Shown piece by piece: positions 1 through 11,305 of a stretch of DNA of 64,000 bases (position 1 is its first letter; each line of letters starts with the position of its first letter). The DNA is taken from NCBI GenBank assembly GCA_965153455.1, contig OZ234502.1, positions 7,409,495 to 7,473,494 on the forward strand. The letters are read 5' to 3'. Position numbers and translations under genes: made by a program. Origin of the DNA: Sphagnum compactum (Eukaryota > Bryophyta > Sphagnopsida > Sphagnales). The notes beneath the pieces were generated by a model that was not told where the DNA came from, did not search any database, and was given only the letters and a program-made list of their open reading frames with translations.

Positions 1-60
1 CTGGATGCAATGGAAAAAGGATTAACAACTTGTCAGAAGGGAAGAGTGTTTGAACTTTGA
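1..60 (+). CDS. possible 3' end of a coding exon (partial)
   Basis: Frame 1 is open from the first base and ends in TGA at 58-60, giving about 19 residues ending in ...GRVFEL. The next 500 bases are less AT-rich and less repetitive than the rest of the region, as a 3' UTR would be. No family is recognised and the stretch is far too short to prove coding; it could be chance. The rest of any gene would lie to the left of the window. Confidence 0.2.
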   Translation: MDAMEKGLTTCQKGRVFEL

Positions 61-1900
61 ACCTGGTTGTGTGAAGTAGACTTCACCAGGTGACACACTA
101 CACGTGTATACACAGAGGAAGAATGCTATCTGGACCAGGGTTGGCCTAAATTATCTTACTGTTTTCTGATATCAGGATTCAGGCCAGGTGGGGTCTTTCT
201 GAAATTGACTGCTCCATTTCACAGTGCCAAGTGAGTCTCGAATGACCAGCTTTTAAATATACATTTGTGATGCGCCTATTACCAAATTGCCTGTCTGAAC
301 ATATTATCCGGTTACCAATAAACTGATTAAAGATTGGCTAGTACCCATGGCTTCATCCATATGGGTTGGGTTCGCCATGCCACCTAGGATAAACTGGCCC
401 ATCGCCACACACAGGCTGTTCATAGAACACCCATGTAGTGCAGCAGCTGGCCTGTGTTAGAACACAAAAAACTTTATGGGTGAACTCTCTTTAGCCTATC
501 ACTAAATGCTTGGTTGATAACACTTTTGTTCTAAGTTGTTCATATTAGTGATCAGCCATCAGATTTTAGTGCTAAGTATTAAGGATTTAGGTGGGCATAC
601 TTGTAAAAGTTTTGAATAATTTTACAAAGGTTGAGTTTGGTGACGGGTCATGAGTTGAATTTCATTATGCAAGGGAGGAACATGGGGGGTACTTTAATGT
701 TTGATTATGGGGAAAAAATGTACCAATTTTACAAAGGCCCCAAGTTTGGGGTTGAAATGAGAGTTTGGTGATAGGCAATTGGACTAAACATTAAAATGAC
801 AAAAATGAGTTCACTGATGGGGTGTGTAGGTCATGTTAAATAGCACACAACTAACCATAAACAAGGATTAGAGTCTACAAGAATCCAATGGCTTAGCAAC
901 ATCTACACATTAATTAGGGAAGGGCTTCCAATTTCCCCCCAATTTTATGCACATCCCATTCTCACCAAAAATAACGTGCCCAAGCTCACAAGGTTATGGT
1001 CCAAATTTGGATACACAATTCATTTTTTCAAACTCACAAGAAAAATTCTTTCAACATGTTAAAGCTTCCAAGTTGTGAGAAAAATAGTCTCAAATCTTTC
1101 ATCAACATTTTGAGAGCATATGGGCTAGACCATCAAAGGTCAAGCAACATAGAAAGAAAGTAGTAAATCACAAACATAAGTAATCTTAGCAAATCAACAA
1201 GAATAAGGAAGGCATCTTAAAATAGCCAAAAAAGGATCCACAAAAGATAGATCAACAAAATCTAGAGACTAGACTAGTTAAAGAAGAGCTACAAGAACTT
1301 GAACATCAAAGATCCTAGTGATGTTAAAGAGAAACATAAAACTAAGATTCAAGGTTGAATGTAAAAGGACAATTAGAAAAGGTTGCAATAGATCAGTTTT
1401 ACAACCAAAAGTTCAGGAAGTTTCTATAGTATCATTGGTTGCAAAGTTCTATATAGTTTGTATATACAATATAGGTAGTCATATAAGAGAAGCAAATTTC
1501 ATCCAACTCTAAGAAATCGTAGTTTGTTGTACACACCTACCACTTACATAGAAACAACAAACCATAACTTAATTTGGGATGACTTTGAACAATTTTATGC
1601 ATTGATCACTTCTTCCCAACAACTAGAGACATATTCATTTCACACATACCTTTCATACTTTCTTGAAAGTTGGGGGCAAATTACAGAAAATTCAAATGCA
1701 TACCTCTTATAGGGCCAAAGCACACACCCCCAATGTGTTGAAGGTTGGGACCAGGGGGATCTAGATCATGATGTTGTTAAATGTGCTTCATAGGAAGTGA
1801 AGTGGATTATAAGACTAACCAAGCCAAGACAAGTAGAATGTCCCACCATCTCTTGGATAGGAACCAATAAGAAAACATTAAAAAGTTAATACGTACATTC
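61..1900. other. intergenic, no gene seen
   Basis: AT-rich DNA without a reading frame that looks coding. Two small open frames (1318-1512 and 1524-1712) show no recognisable motif. The outer end of the transposon whose transposase remnant begins near 1905 should lie here, but no terminal inverted repeat could be placed. Confidence 0.5.
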
Positions 1901-1904
1901 ATGT

Positions 1905-4460
1905 GAACACTAAAGGCAAATGGACCAACAAAGCATTAAAGGAGGCCATGGATGTAATTGAAAGTGGGACAATTTCATTGAAAAAGGCAAGTAGGCACAG
2001 GAACATAAATCAAGTACCTCATTGTTTGATCACTTGTATGGGAAAATAAGATCTAGGAAACTTGGGCTAGGGGGTGTGTTAATGGTAGAGGAAAATTAGG
2101 GTGTGATAGTCTGGGTTTTGGCTATGGAAGAAGTTGGGTTCTCAATTAACTTGCAATAGTTAAAGATGAAAGTGGCAAAACTCGTTCAAACAAGGCCAAC
2201 ACCTTTTCAGGGAAGAGTACTAAGGACCTCTTGGTGGTACTAGTTCAAGCAAAGACATCATGAGTTCAAAAATCATCAAGCTAAAGGACTAGATATTAGC
2301 TAAACATAAGGATTAATAACTCAATCTTGCCAAAGCTTTTAATAAAACTTACAATCCTTGTACAACAAGCACAACTATGCTACAAATCATATTTAATTCT
2401 GATAAAATAGGCATCCAAGTAAGAAGACAATTAGGAACAAGGATTATGGCCAAATGAGGTTCACATTAGGTGTACATCACCAGACCCAAGTCCGAGCAAT
2501 GGTTGATTGTTAATTGTGTTATTAATGTAATAAAAACATCGTTACCAGGTTCTACATATTCAGAGGAGACAAGATACACCATGACTACATACAATTTTAC
2601 AACCAAAAACTTGTATGGTTATGTAATCAAAAGCATGGATGACCACCTTCCTTTCAAAGAATTTTTTTTTCCAAAAGGTTAATATTAGGTGGAATACCCG
2701 TAACCAATAAGCATTTGCCCATCTTGGATGGGCATGGATCCCATGTCACCTTAAAGACAATTGAATAAACATAAGAATTTGGGTTAGATATGATCATTCA
2801 TTTTACCTTCACATACATCCCATGCATTTTAGCCTTTATATGTGACTTGCTTCAAACCTTTCAAGATTGTTTTTAGAAAGGAAAGAAACACAACAATGGT
2901 TAGTAGGAATTACATTGAACCAAATAAAATAGCCTTGACATGGTGGGTAGACAAAGCCCTAGACCAAGCACTTACAAGAAAAAAAATCATATTAGGGTTC
3001 AAAGATATAGGGTTTTGGCCACTTAACCTTAGGGCCATGGATGAAAAACTACCCCTAATACCTTGTACACATTGGTGAATCAAACTACCTAGGAAGAAAT
3101 AGATGATGATTACCATTCAAATGAGGAGGATGGTGAGATGTAATGGAAAACACAAGCAGTTGCAAAAAAGCTCATCAACATAAGCTCAATAACAAAAATT
3201 ACAATTCATGAATCCATAAGTGATGGTCTATTTCAAAATCAACCTAGGTATTATGTGAATATGCCTAGGATTCCTACAATCACTAACCATGTGTGTTTGA
3301 AGACTTGGTTGAAAATTTGGAACAACCTTCATTAGATGAATAAGCAAAATTTAGAAATATAAAAAATTCAACTCAAGAGGCATTAACACATCGTTATCAC
3401 AATTTGCTATCATTGCCACATCTACCTACAAAAAGGACTAATGGAAGAAAACCATTAGTGGATTATTTTCAAACCATGTTAGGGTACATTCATAGTTGGG
3501 GTACACAAAAGGAATGTCTCGCCCCAAAATCACTCTCAAGACACCACTTTGAATGACCATTACAATTACGAAATAATTTATTTGGTAGAATTATTTTTTT
3601 CATTAAATAGTCACAAACTTCCTGATTAAAATGATGGTGAGTTTTTGTGATTTGGATGATTAAAATATGTCCTTAAGTGTCCTAAAAGATGGCTTAGGAA
3701 CTGTGTTTCATTTTGTAGTTTTATTAAAAAGGACTCAACATGACTAACAACATTTGTTCAAATTGCTCCATATTTTAACCACAAATAAAATAAAGTATCT
3801 TCAATATGATGGCACGAATTTTTAGTATGATCAATCACCAAAATTTGTGGAATTGATGCTAGAATCTTGTATTTTTTCATAAAACAGATGCGTTAATAAG
3901 GATAATCAAATTAATATTGTTAATTACAAATTTACATTCCAAAGGTTTGGAAAGAAATATAAGAGACGTAGGTGTAAAACACATGGCATTATTTGATTTT
4001 TTAATAGGGATTTGGCACTCCAAATGAAAGTATGCCATTCTAGAATGTCTAAGTAGTCCTACATTCCTTTTTGGTTTATACTTAAACACAACATTCAAAA
4101 TTTGTTCAATTGATTTGAATCAGTCATTATAACATTTATTGGTTGAAAGCCTAAACATACATATCCCCCTTTCATTGTTTAACATCTCAAAACATTCATT
4201 TTGCTAAATCCTTGTTTTAAGACTCAATACGTGTAGGACAAATGGGTGTCATAGTTCCTATTGTGGTACCCCAACTATGAATGAATATGACTTAAAAGAA
4301 TTTTTGATCCTTATGTAACAAAAGGCAATGGATAGGGAGGCAACCGAACAAATCACAAAAAATAGAAAGAAAGAAAGGCAAGAAAACTACTCAAGAAAAA
4401 CACTTAGACATTGACCACATAGTTGAAAGATTGACTGAAAAGGAACTTGCAAAATAGCAA
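1905..4460 (+). pseudogene. decayed psq/CENP-B/DDE_1 transposase, split by an insertion
   Basis: A near full-length transposase of the pogo/Tigger-CENP-B (jerky-like) type, read in shifting frames with many stops. In order: a psq-type helix-turn-helix (about 1918-2030, KALKEAMDVIE then KKASRHRNI); a CENP-B/Tc5-type second HTH (about 2080-2300, EEVGFSI, TSWWY, KGLDIS); and the DDE_1 core. In the core the first acidic motif reads NSDKIGIQ near 2395, where the family has DET, so a key acidic residue is lost. PKSEQWLIVNC lies at about 2490, FYIFRG near 2550, and the second catalytic motif ILDGHGSHVTLKTIE at about 2720. TSHA and CFKPFK follow in another frame near 2815-2860. The C-terminal WVDKAL...ALTRKKIILGF...WPLNLRAMD lies at 2940-3045, with an acidic tail to about 3480. 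The frame then resumes after 4283 with a basic MDREATEQ segment. Several frameshifts and more than eight stops make it non-functional. Known: this fold cuts and pastes DNA in the nucleus. Identification is from motif recognition; no database search was run. Confidence 0.85.
3487..4283. mobile_element. ~797-bp inverted-repeat insertion inside the transposase remnant
   Basis: The arms start CATTCATAGTTGGGGTAC at 3487 and end with its reverse complement at 4283. Similarity continues imperfectly inward (AGGAA, then CCC-rich). The transposase C-terminal tail stops at the left arm and resumes just after the right arm, so the element landed in a pre-existing transposon. There is no open frame inside, so it is a non-autonomous, MITE-like element. 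The exact termini are unclear: if they are GTTGGGGTAC the flanking bases are TA on both sides, which would suit a Tc1/mariner-pogo type. Confidence 0.65.
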
Positions 4461-4779
4461 TGAGCCAATTTCATTGTTGTTTGGTTATCCATAGTAGTTA
4501 GAGAAGCAAGAGACAAATTTCATCACAATTTCAAGGAAGGTATGTGAGCTCACCTTGGTTTGATGTGAATCTTGGTTTGATGATAGAAGTGCAAAAAAGA
4601 TTGAGCAAGTCTGCCATACAGCACTCAGGCCCAACAACAATCCAAGGCTCAAATGCAAGCGAAAAAGGGAGTCACAACAACCTCAAACACACAACTAAAC
4701 TTAAAAGAATGGGGGAGGGGGTGGGGGGTTTGATGCTCAATGCTATATAATAATAGGACAAAGAGTAGCAAGGGTTGGG

Positions 4780-5115
4780 TTGAGGATGAACAAGAGGATC
4801 AAGAGTAGGATCTGTTAAAGATGAATAAAAGGATTAGGAAAAGTAGTAGCACCAATTATTAAGGATGAACAAGAGGATTAGGAAGAGTAATAACAATTGC
4901 TAAAGATGAACAATAGGATCAAGAGGAGGCGTAAATGTTGCTAATGATGAACAAAAAGATCAAGAAGAGTAGTTGTTGTTGTTGAGGATGAACAAGAGGA
5001 CTAAGAGGAACAACCGTTGTTGTTGAGGATGAACAAAATGATCATGTGAAGATTCTACCAAGGATGAACAAAAGGATCAAGAATAGTAACAACAACTATT
5101 GAAGATGAGAGAAGA
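4780..5115 (+). repeat. minisatellite, ~41-bp period, about 9 units
   Basis: The word GATGAACAAGAGGATCAAGA recurs in degenerate form at 4784, 4820, 4864, 4905, 4945, 4987, 5028, 5063 and 5103, a spacing of 35-44 and mostly 40-42 bases. One frame reads acidic DEQEDQE-like units but is broken by stops, so this is treated as non-coding repeat DNA or a decayed repeat protein. Confidence 0.75.
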
Positions 5116-5340
5116 GCAATAAGAACATGAGGAGGGTCACCAACTGAGGAGTAACAAGTGTGGAGCAACAAGAACATGAGGAGGTCACTAGCTAAAGAGG
5201 AGTAACAATGGAGCAACAAGAACATTAGGATGGTCACCAATTAAATAGTAATAACAATGGAACAATAAGAACAATAAGAAGGTTACTAATTTAAAAACAA
5301 CAGCAATGGAGCAACAAGAATATCAAAAGGGTCACTAAGT
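5115..5340 (+). repeat. degenerate ~50-bp tandem repeat
   Basis: Four to five units of GGAGCAACAAGAACATGAGG followed by GGTCACC-like words, spaced about 45-52 bases. It follows directly on the 41-bp array and shares the AACAAGA vocabulary. Confidence 0.6.
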
Positions 5341-5625
5341 GAAAATCACAAAGAGGTTCAAACAAAGAATAGCCGAATTCCTTTGAAAACTAAAAAGAGC
5401 AATAATCGAAGAACAATAGTAATATCAAAAGGGTCACCTTCAATGAAAAGCAGCAAGAGGTTTAAACCAAGGATAACTGAGTTCCTTTGAAGACTAAGAA
5501 GAACAATAGTTGAGGAGCAACAAGAACAATAGGAAGGTCACCATGTGAAGAACAATAAAAGGTCCAAACCAAGGAGGGTCGAGTTCCCTTGAAGATTAAA
5601 AATAACAACAATTTAAGAACATTAA
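5340..5625 (+). repeat. tandem repeat, ~103-bp period, about 2.7 units
   Basis: The segment around GAATTCCTTTGAAAACTAA recurs at 5375, 5479 and 5581 with the same neighbours (GGTCACC, AAGAGGTTYAAACCAAGGA). It is the third repeat period in one continuous repeated block from 4780 to 5625. Confidence 0.7.
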
Positions 5626-7270
5626 TATTTAAACCAAGAGAGGATGCATAAGAGTAGCAATTACTGATGTTGAAAAAGACAAGTTAAGGAACACCAAGAG
5701 AGGAACTTGTTGAACTCCAGGAGGAGCACTAGGATCGATCAAGAACAAGACGCCTCGATGAGCGCCAACACTTGCACACATAAACAACTTGGAATTAATC
5801 CAAGTCTGCAAAAGAGCTCGGAAAATGCACCCAGTTGTACCCTCAAGAAAACATGCATTGAACACATTCCAAAAACATTAGAAAATGGTCCATGAACAAG
5901 CGCCGCAAAAGCTTCATAAGAAAAACCCACAATAATTTCTTGAGAGAGAATTCGAATGGGAGTTTGGTCCTCAGCAAACATTAACAAGTAGGGAGAGGAA
6001 AGTGAATGGTGGGAATAGGTTTCAAGTTCTAGAACAGCACCATGGAAAGGTATGTTTGAAAGTTAGAGTTTAGCGAACCTTTAGGATTCAATCACCAAAT
6101 ATTTTTTTGTTTTTTTTAAGGTTTTCATCTCAACCATTGAATAAATGTGTTTGATTTTTCCAAGGGTGATGATCGGTTTGAGCTTGAGATTATTTGGTGA
6201 TAGCATGGATATGTGACATGTGTCAACTTTAGTATGTGCATTGATAGGAAGTGCATTGCTTAAAGATAAGTTGGAAAAATATTTGGTGTTTTTGTTTTAG
6301 GTAATGAGGCCAATAAATTTTAGAAGCCATATCTTTTGCAGCTGAAGTCCAAATCCATCAAATCCTTGTATTATAAAGCTAAATATTTTTTTACATTTTA
6401 AAATGGAGTTCATAAATTAAAAAAAACTTGTTGATTTTCAAATGTTTATGACACAACCCTTTTTTTTATCTTAATTTATGTTTATTGTACATCAAAACAA
6501 TCAATTGTATATTGATGTGTGAATTGTATAAGGTTGGGTTGATATCAATGTTTGGTGTGGTGGATGACATGTGTTACGGTCTATGTTATAAGAATCAGAC
6601 GAGGTTCACCATGATTTGAACCATTTTGGGATGCAATACTCCCATTGCAATATATTTTGCAATTCCCTATTAAACCTACATCAAAATAAAACATCCCAAA
6701 ACTCCTAATAGTAGGAGTTTTGAAATTTTCAAATTCAAATTTCCAAAAGTTTAAAAGGTCATACCTTTTTAAAGTATTTTCTATTAAAACTATCTAAAGG
6801 TCTGTCTTGTAGCCTTTGAACGGAATTTGCCAACATCATATTAAGTTCTTTTGATTAGACATCTTTTGGTTCCAAAATCATGCTATAAATGAGTAGGAGT
6901 CAAATCTTTCATTCCCATTGTGATTGTTATTTGCATTTTTGTTCCAAAAATTTGGGACATGTGTGGGATTCAAACTCTAAAAATGAGAATCCACTTGGGA
7001 CTATTAGGACTCACTTTTTAAAACCCTTCCACATTTGTGAGAATGTGCTTGAATCTTAAAACATTTTCCTAACCTATGATTTTTTTCAAATCATAAGCCC
7101 AAAGCTAAGGTCATGAAAATAATTTTGTAAGTGAAAGGTTTTTCATTCTATATTATAATTACATTGTGAAATGAAACAAAACATTGTTATGGATTGGATT
7201 TATAAAAATATAATTGTTTTCTAACTTGATTATAGGAATTGAAATTCCATCATGTTGTCAACAATGATGA
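5626..7270. other. intergenic, no gene seen
   Basis: A slightly GC-richer part at 5690-5900 has overlapping short open frames on both strands but no recognisable domain. The rest is AT-rich single-copy-looking sequence with T-runs. Confidence 0.4.
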
Positions 7271-7274
7271 TTGG

Positions 7275-7465
7275 TATCTACCTACCTACTATTATTTACC
7301 TACCTATTTATTTATTTATCTACTTATCAATTAATTTATCTACTTACCTACCTACCTACCTACACATCTACTTACATACCTACCTGTATTTTTACATAAT
7401 TAAGTATGTAGGCATGTGTACCTACTTATCTACCTAGTTAGGTACCTACTTATCTATTTATTGAA
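7275..7465 (+). repeat. (CTAC)n-rich degenerate microsatellite
   Basis: Runs of CTAC, TTAC, TTAT and CTAT tetranucleotides, with the best stretch at 7346-7385. A complementary GTAG/GTGG-rich stretch lies at about 7670-7740 (TAGGTAAGTAGG and similar words), so the two could pair as a long imperfect hairpin. Confidence 0.75.
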
Positions 7466-7669
7466 GTTAAAATGTTGACAAAATATTTGATTGAAATTCA
7501 AGGAAACATGTTAAATGCATTTGGTATCATGTTGTTTTACAAAGTGGTATGATGGTTTGGTTTGGAGCAAAGAAACCAAGGTTCAATCCTCCTTACCAAC
7601 ATATATTATGTCAAATATGTATATTCGTATATATACCTTGTCCATGTGTGTAAATGTATAATATTTAAG

Positions 7670-7742
7670 TGGGTTGTGGATAGGTAAGTAGGAAGTCATG
7701 GTGAGTAGGTAGGTTATGGGTGGGTGGGTAAGTAGGTACTTA
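7670..7742 (+). repeat. (GTAG/GTGG)n-rich degenerate microsatellite
   Basis: The complementary partner of the CTAC-rich stretch 200-400 bases upstream, followed by a short ATTT-rich run at 7742-7772. Confidence 0.65.
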
Positions 7743-8189
7743 TTATTTATTTATTTATTACATTTTATTATTTAAAATTTGGGTTATTTTTTGTTTTTGT
7801 TTTTGGTTGCCCAATTTTTTGTCCAATTTGACCAATAAAAAAGACCATCTTATGGTTAGTCAAAAAAATCACCAATCAAATTGGATGTGGTCAAATCGAC
7901 TTGATTAGTATGACCAAGTGGTCAAATGTGACCAAATGTCAAAATAAGTGGTTTTTGGTCTAGTTTTTCAGTCAAATAATACCATGTTTTCTAGTAGTGT
8001 ATGTATTTCACATCACGACATCATAAGAAGAAAAAACACCTCATTTATATATCAAAAAAATAAATTTCCTTGTCATTTTAAAACTTTGAAGCTCATGGAT
8101 TTCATTGAAATTTCATGATATTGGAAGTTTGCATGAAAGCCTATTAATGTTTTTTACCAAAAAAAATCACAAATTAGAAAACACGATAA

Positions 8190-8690
8190 AATGTTACAAC
8201 AAATTGGGATTACCATAGTATTAAAATAAATGAAACTAGTTACGACATCAAATAAATTTCATCAAATAACTAATAAAGTACAATACAAGATAGGATTGAC
8301 ATCATCTAGTTGTAAACCATGTTATAACTAGGATTTAGTTAATAAAACATGGCATGTTACAAGGGGAAACATGAAGCTGCATGGAATGAATACCTTGTTG
8401 TAATGAAGTAGAGGCTACAAACTATGGCTCAATTGATTTACGAGGGCAACAAAAAAACATTGTTAGACGTTATGAACAAATTGGGTTTACCACATTAAAA
8501 CAACTAGGAATGGTTACAAGAGAAGGTAAAACATGTTACAACTATGATTCACATGACAAAATAGGAAAAAACTTGAGAATTATACACAAATTTTGAACAT
8601 GCATGTTATAAAGGAAAGCCTAGGATTACACAGACTGAATGCCTTGTTCAAATGAGTCGTAAGTTACAAACGACAAGAAAGCAAAAAAAA
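8190..8690 (+). repeat. tandem duplication, ~277-bp period, two diverged copies
   Basis: The order AACAAATTGGG...ACCA, ACATGTTACAACTA-like, CATGTTATAA/CATGTTACAAG, AATGCCTTGTT and AAGTTACAAAC-like blocks occurs from 8198 and again from 8475. A weaker third trace may follow to about 8830. No coding frame is present. Confidence 0.5.
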
Positions 8691-8829
8691 AAAGTACGTG
8701 AGAACAACAAGACTTAATAGTATGGACAAGTTTCAAAGGTAGAAAACATTGTAAAAAATGTTATAAGGGTTATTGTTGAACAATGCATACCTCTTCAATT
8801 ACATGGACCATAGAAAGTTAGATCTTTTG

Positions 8830-10015
8830 TAGAATGTTTTTGAGCATAATGGAAATTGGATTTAGGAATAATGCCTACAAGAAACATATTAAAAACATGT
8901 GATCAATAAAGTATTATCTAATCAATATATTGATCAAGAAGGTGGGAACGAGGATTGCATTAGGAAATGCTAGATGTTGAAAATATGAAACATTCATAAT
9001 CAACATAACAATGAAAAAGAAAAGAAACATCCTCATGTAAGCACACAACACGTGAACAAACATATACGCTTGGTAGTTTTGGAAAGGGAAAGAGAAGCAA
9101 TCTTGTACTTGCAATCAAAGCAACCAAGCTTGCCAAGTGAAAACATTCTTATAACATGTAATTGCTACAACGAAAGCACGTGCTACAAGCAATGCAAGAC
9201 CTTCAAATTGGGCAATACACACACTTGAATCACATGTTGTAAAAGCACCTGTAGTATTTAAGTGATGCAATCAAACAACAACAAAAGCATCAAGAAGAAA
9301 AAAAGTTGTGAGAGGATTTGACAATGGGTGTGTAAAAAAACAATGGAAATGCTGGAAGGTTGTGCAAAATAGACCACAAAACATGCAAAGTGATGGAAGA
9401 CGACAACAATGCCCTAAACCAAAAAGGTTTGTCATTGTGATGGTGAGGGTCATGGGGAAGGGGCATGTATGGCACAAAAGTACAATGGGAACAGGGATGT
9501 CCATGGTCCATTATACGAAAAGAGGTAACTAGGGCATAAATGGTGACAAAGAGTTTTGGACATAAAAGTTCCATGCAGCCAATGAAAGGCTCTGCATGGA
9601 CTCATGAGGAGTCCAGTTTTTTCTTTTTGGGGAAGGAGGGAGGGAGGAATTTTTTGTTTTCTTCCCTTGTTCCCATCATGCTCCCTATGTGTTCCCCAAA
9701 GGGAACCTCAAGTTCCCAAGTCGTTCCCAATAGCACCTCACTTTTATCCCATATGGTTAGCCCACAGTTCAACCCTCTAATGTATATAAACTGAAAACTA
9801 TTTTGCATACCCAACCTTTTCAGTTTAACTAACTATTTTGCAACTGGCAGTCCGAAGAGGTGCTTCTATGGGGGGAGTGCCCAATATTCCACCCATGCAC
9901 TAGTTAATATGAATCACAATAGGTACCCAACAATAAGTAGTTCCCAATAGTATATGACACAATAGGTTTGCTCTTTGCTCTGTTGTCTTGGGTCTGAGAA
10001 TGCCTTGGGTGTTCT
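8830..10015. other. intergenic, no gene seen
   Basis: Overlapping short open frames on both strands at 9271-9814 have no recognisable motif and look like chance. A small hairpin GTTCCCCAAAGGGAAC lies near 9690. Confidence 0.4.
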
Positions 10016-10018
10016 AAG

Positions 10019-10170
10019 TGAGGTCTCTTAGTGACCATATTAAGCCCCAAAAATATCAGACTTGAACTCAGAGACCCTAATTTAGTGTAAGCTTAGGATA
10101 TTTGTAACATTTAGAAATAACTTAAATGGATTTTGGGATTTTTACCCTGGTTACCAACGTGGGAGCTGGT
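10019..10170 (+). repeat. dispersed repeat G, copy 1
   Basis: Contains GACCATATTAAGCCCCAAAA, then ATATTTGTAACATTTAGAAA and a GTGGGAGCTGGTTCACC end. The same blocks in the same order recur at 13085-13245 and 22986-23150. Likely parts of one old transposon family; class not determined. Confidence 0.7.
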
Positions 10171-10409
10171 TCACCGAAGGGCCATTCTTTCTTAGGGTGA
10201 CTCTTCATAGCTCTTTCTGAGGGAATTAAAAAGATATCAATCTCCAAAATCCAGATGGGAAAGCAAGCATGGGCCATAGAGCCATGGATAAAGATCACAT
10301 GATTACAAAGACTAAAGGAAGGCCACAGCCAAACCATGCATGAGCTTATGCTTAAGTCATAAGCTTGTGCATACTTTTTATCAGTATTTGTTTTTGGGAT
10401 GAATTTTTG

Positions 10410-10672
10410 CAACCTGGTGAGAAAAAAAAGGAGGGTGCTAAAGGTACAAAGGGGTATTTTTTGAAAAAAAAAAGAGCCCAATTTGCCACATTATGAGGAA
10501 AAAGCATGAAGGTCATCAATATTTAGAGGATAGCTTCCAACAAGTCGCCAAAAAATAGGTGAAATCCTAAGGTTTTCTACTTGCCTCTCTGACCCTGAAC
10601 CAAATTTTGGCTAAGTATTTTTGGGCTTGATCGCCAATGACCCTCTTCACAAATTTGGGAAAAAAAAAAACA
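10410..10672 (+). repeat. dispersed repeat H, copy 1
   Basis: Begins CAACCTGG, with A-rich GGAGGGTGCTAAAGGTA, then AGCTTCCAACAAGTCGCCAA and AAATCCTAAGGTT blocks, ending CACAAATTTGGGA. It aligns block by block with 29426-29724. Here it lies about 240 bases after repeat G, so G and H may belong to one longer element. Confidence 0.7.
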
Positions 10673-11244
10673 CTGCCCGCTATGCTATCATTGAGTGTCC
10701 TGAGAATAATTCTCAGGAGGGAAAGGGGGAAAAAAGAAGAAAATTTAGAAGTATCTCTACCAAAAAAATGGCAAAATGGGAAGAAAACCTACTCCCTAGA
10801 TTATCACTATTTATTGTGAAACCTTAATGTACCATGTGTAATTATTCTTCAATGTCCAAACCCTGGAATATTAAAAATGGGGCTGCCAGACCCCTTTTTG
10901 TTGAAAAAATCAAATGTTCCATTAAAAACGGTCAATTGCAAGTGATGGATGGATAGGAAAGTATGGGCTACCCGAAGTGGCACTGGTAGCCTACTTAATC
11001 TTTTAATGGGCCATTCCTTTATGCAAGAATTACATACTTATTCCACTCGGGTGGGTCTACATTGTACAACACCTTCAAAGTGATAGTAGTATTCAGCATT
11101 ACACCGGGCCATGCCTTAAGCAAGTCAATTGGTTCTACAACACCTTAAATGCTATAATGGTTAGTTCACACTTGTAAGTAAGGACAACCGTAAACTGTAA
11201 TTTTTATAAACCATGTTCACATATGAAAATTATTTTTTAAAAAG

Positions 11245-11305
11245 TAGCTGACATGTCTTGGTGATGTGGCAAAAAATATAGCTGACATGTCTTGGTGATG
11301 TGGCA
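11245..11305 (+). repeat. 27-bp direct repeat, 34-bp period, two copies
   Basis: TAGCTGACATGTCTTGGTGA plus TGTGGCA occurs at 11245 and again at 11279 without a mismatch, so the duplication is recent compared with the surrounding decay. Confidence 0.85.

Noticed and set aside
7700-7998. CTAGTAGTG near 7993 as a CACTA-type terminus
   Set aside because: No matching inverted end was found on the left, so a single short word is not enough.
10122-10481. 119-codon - strand frame
   Set aside because: It spans parts of dispersed repeats G and H and the gap between them, and other copies do not keep it open.
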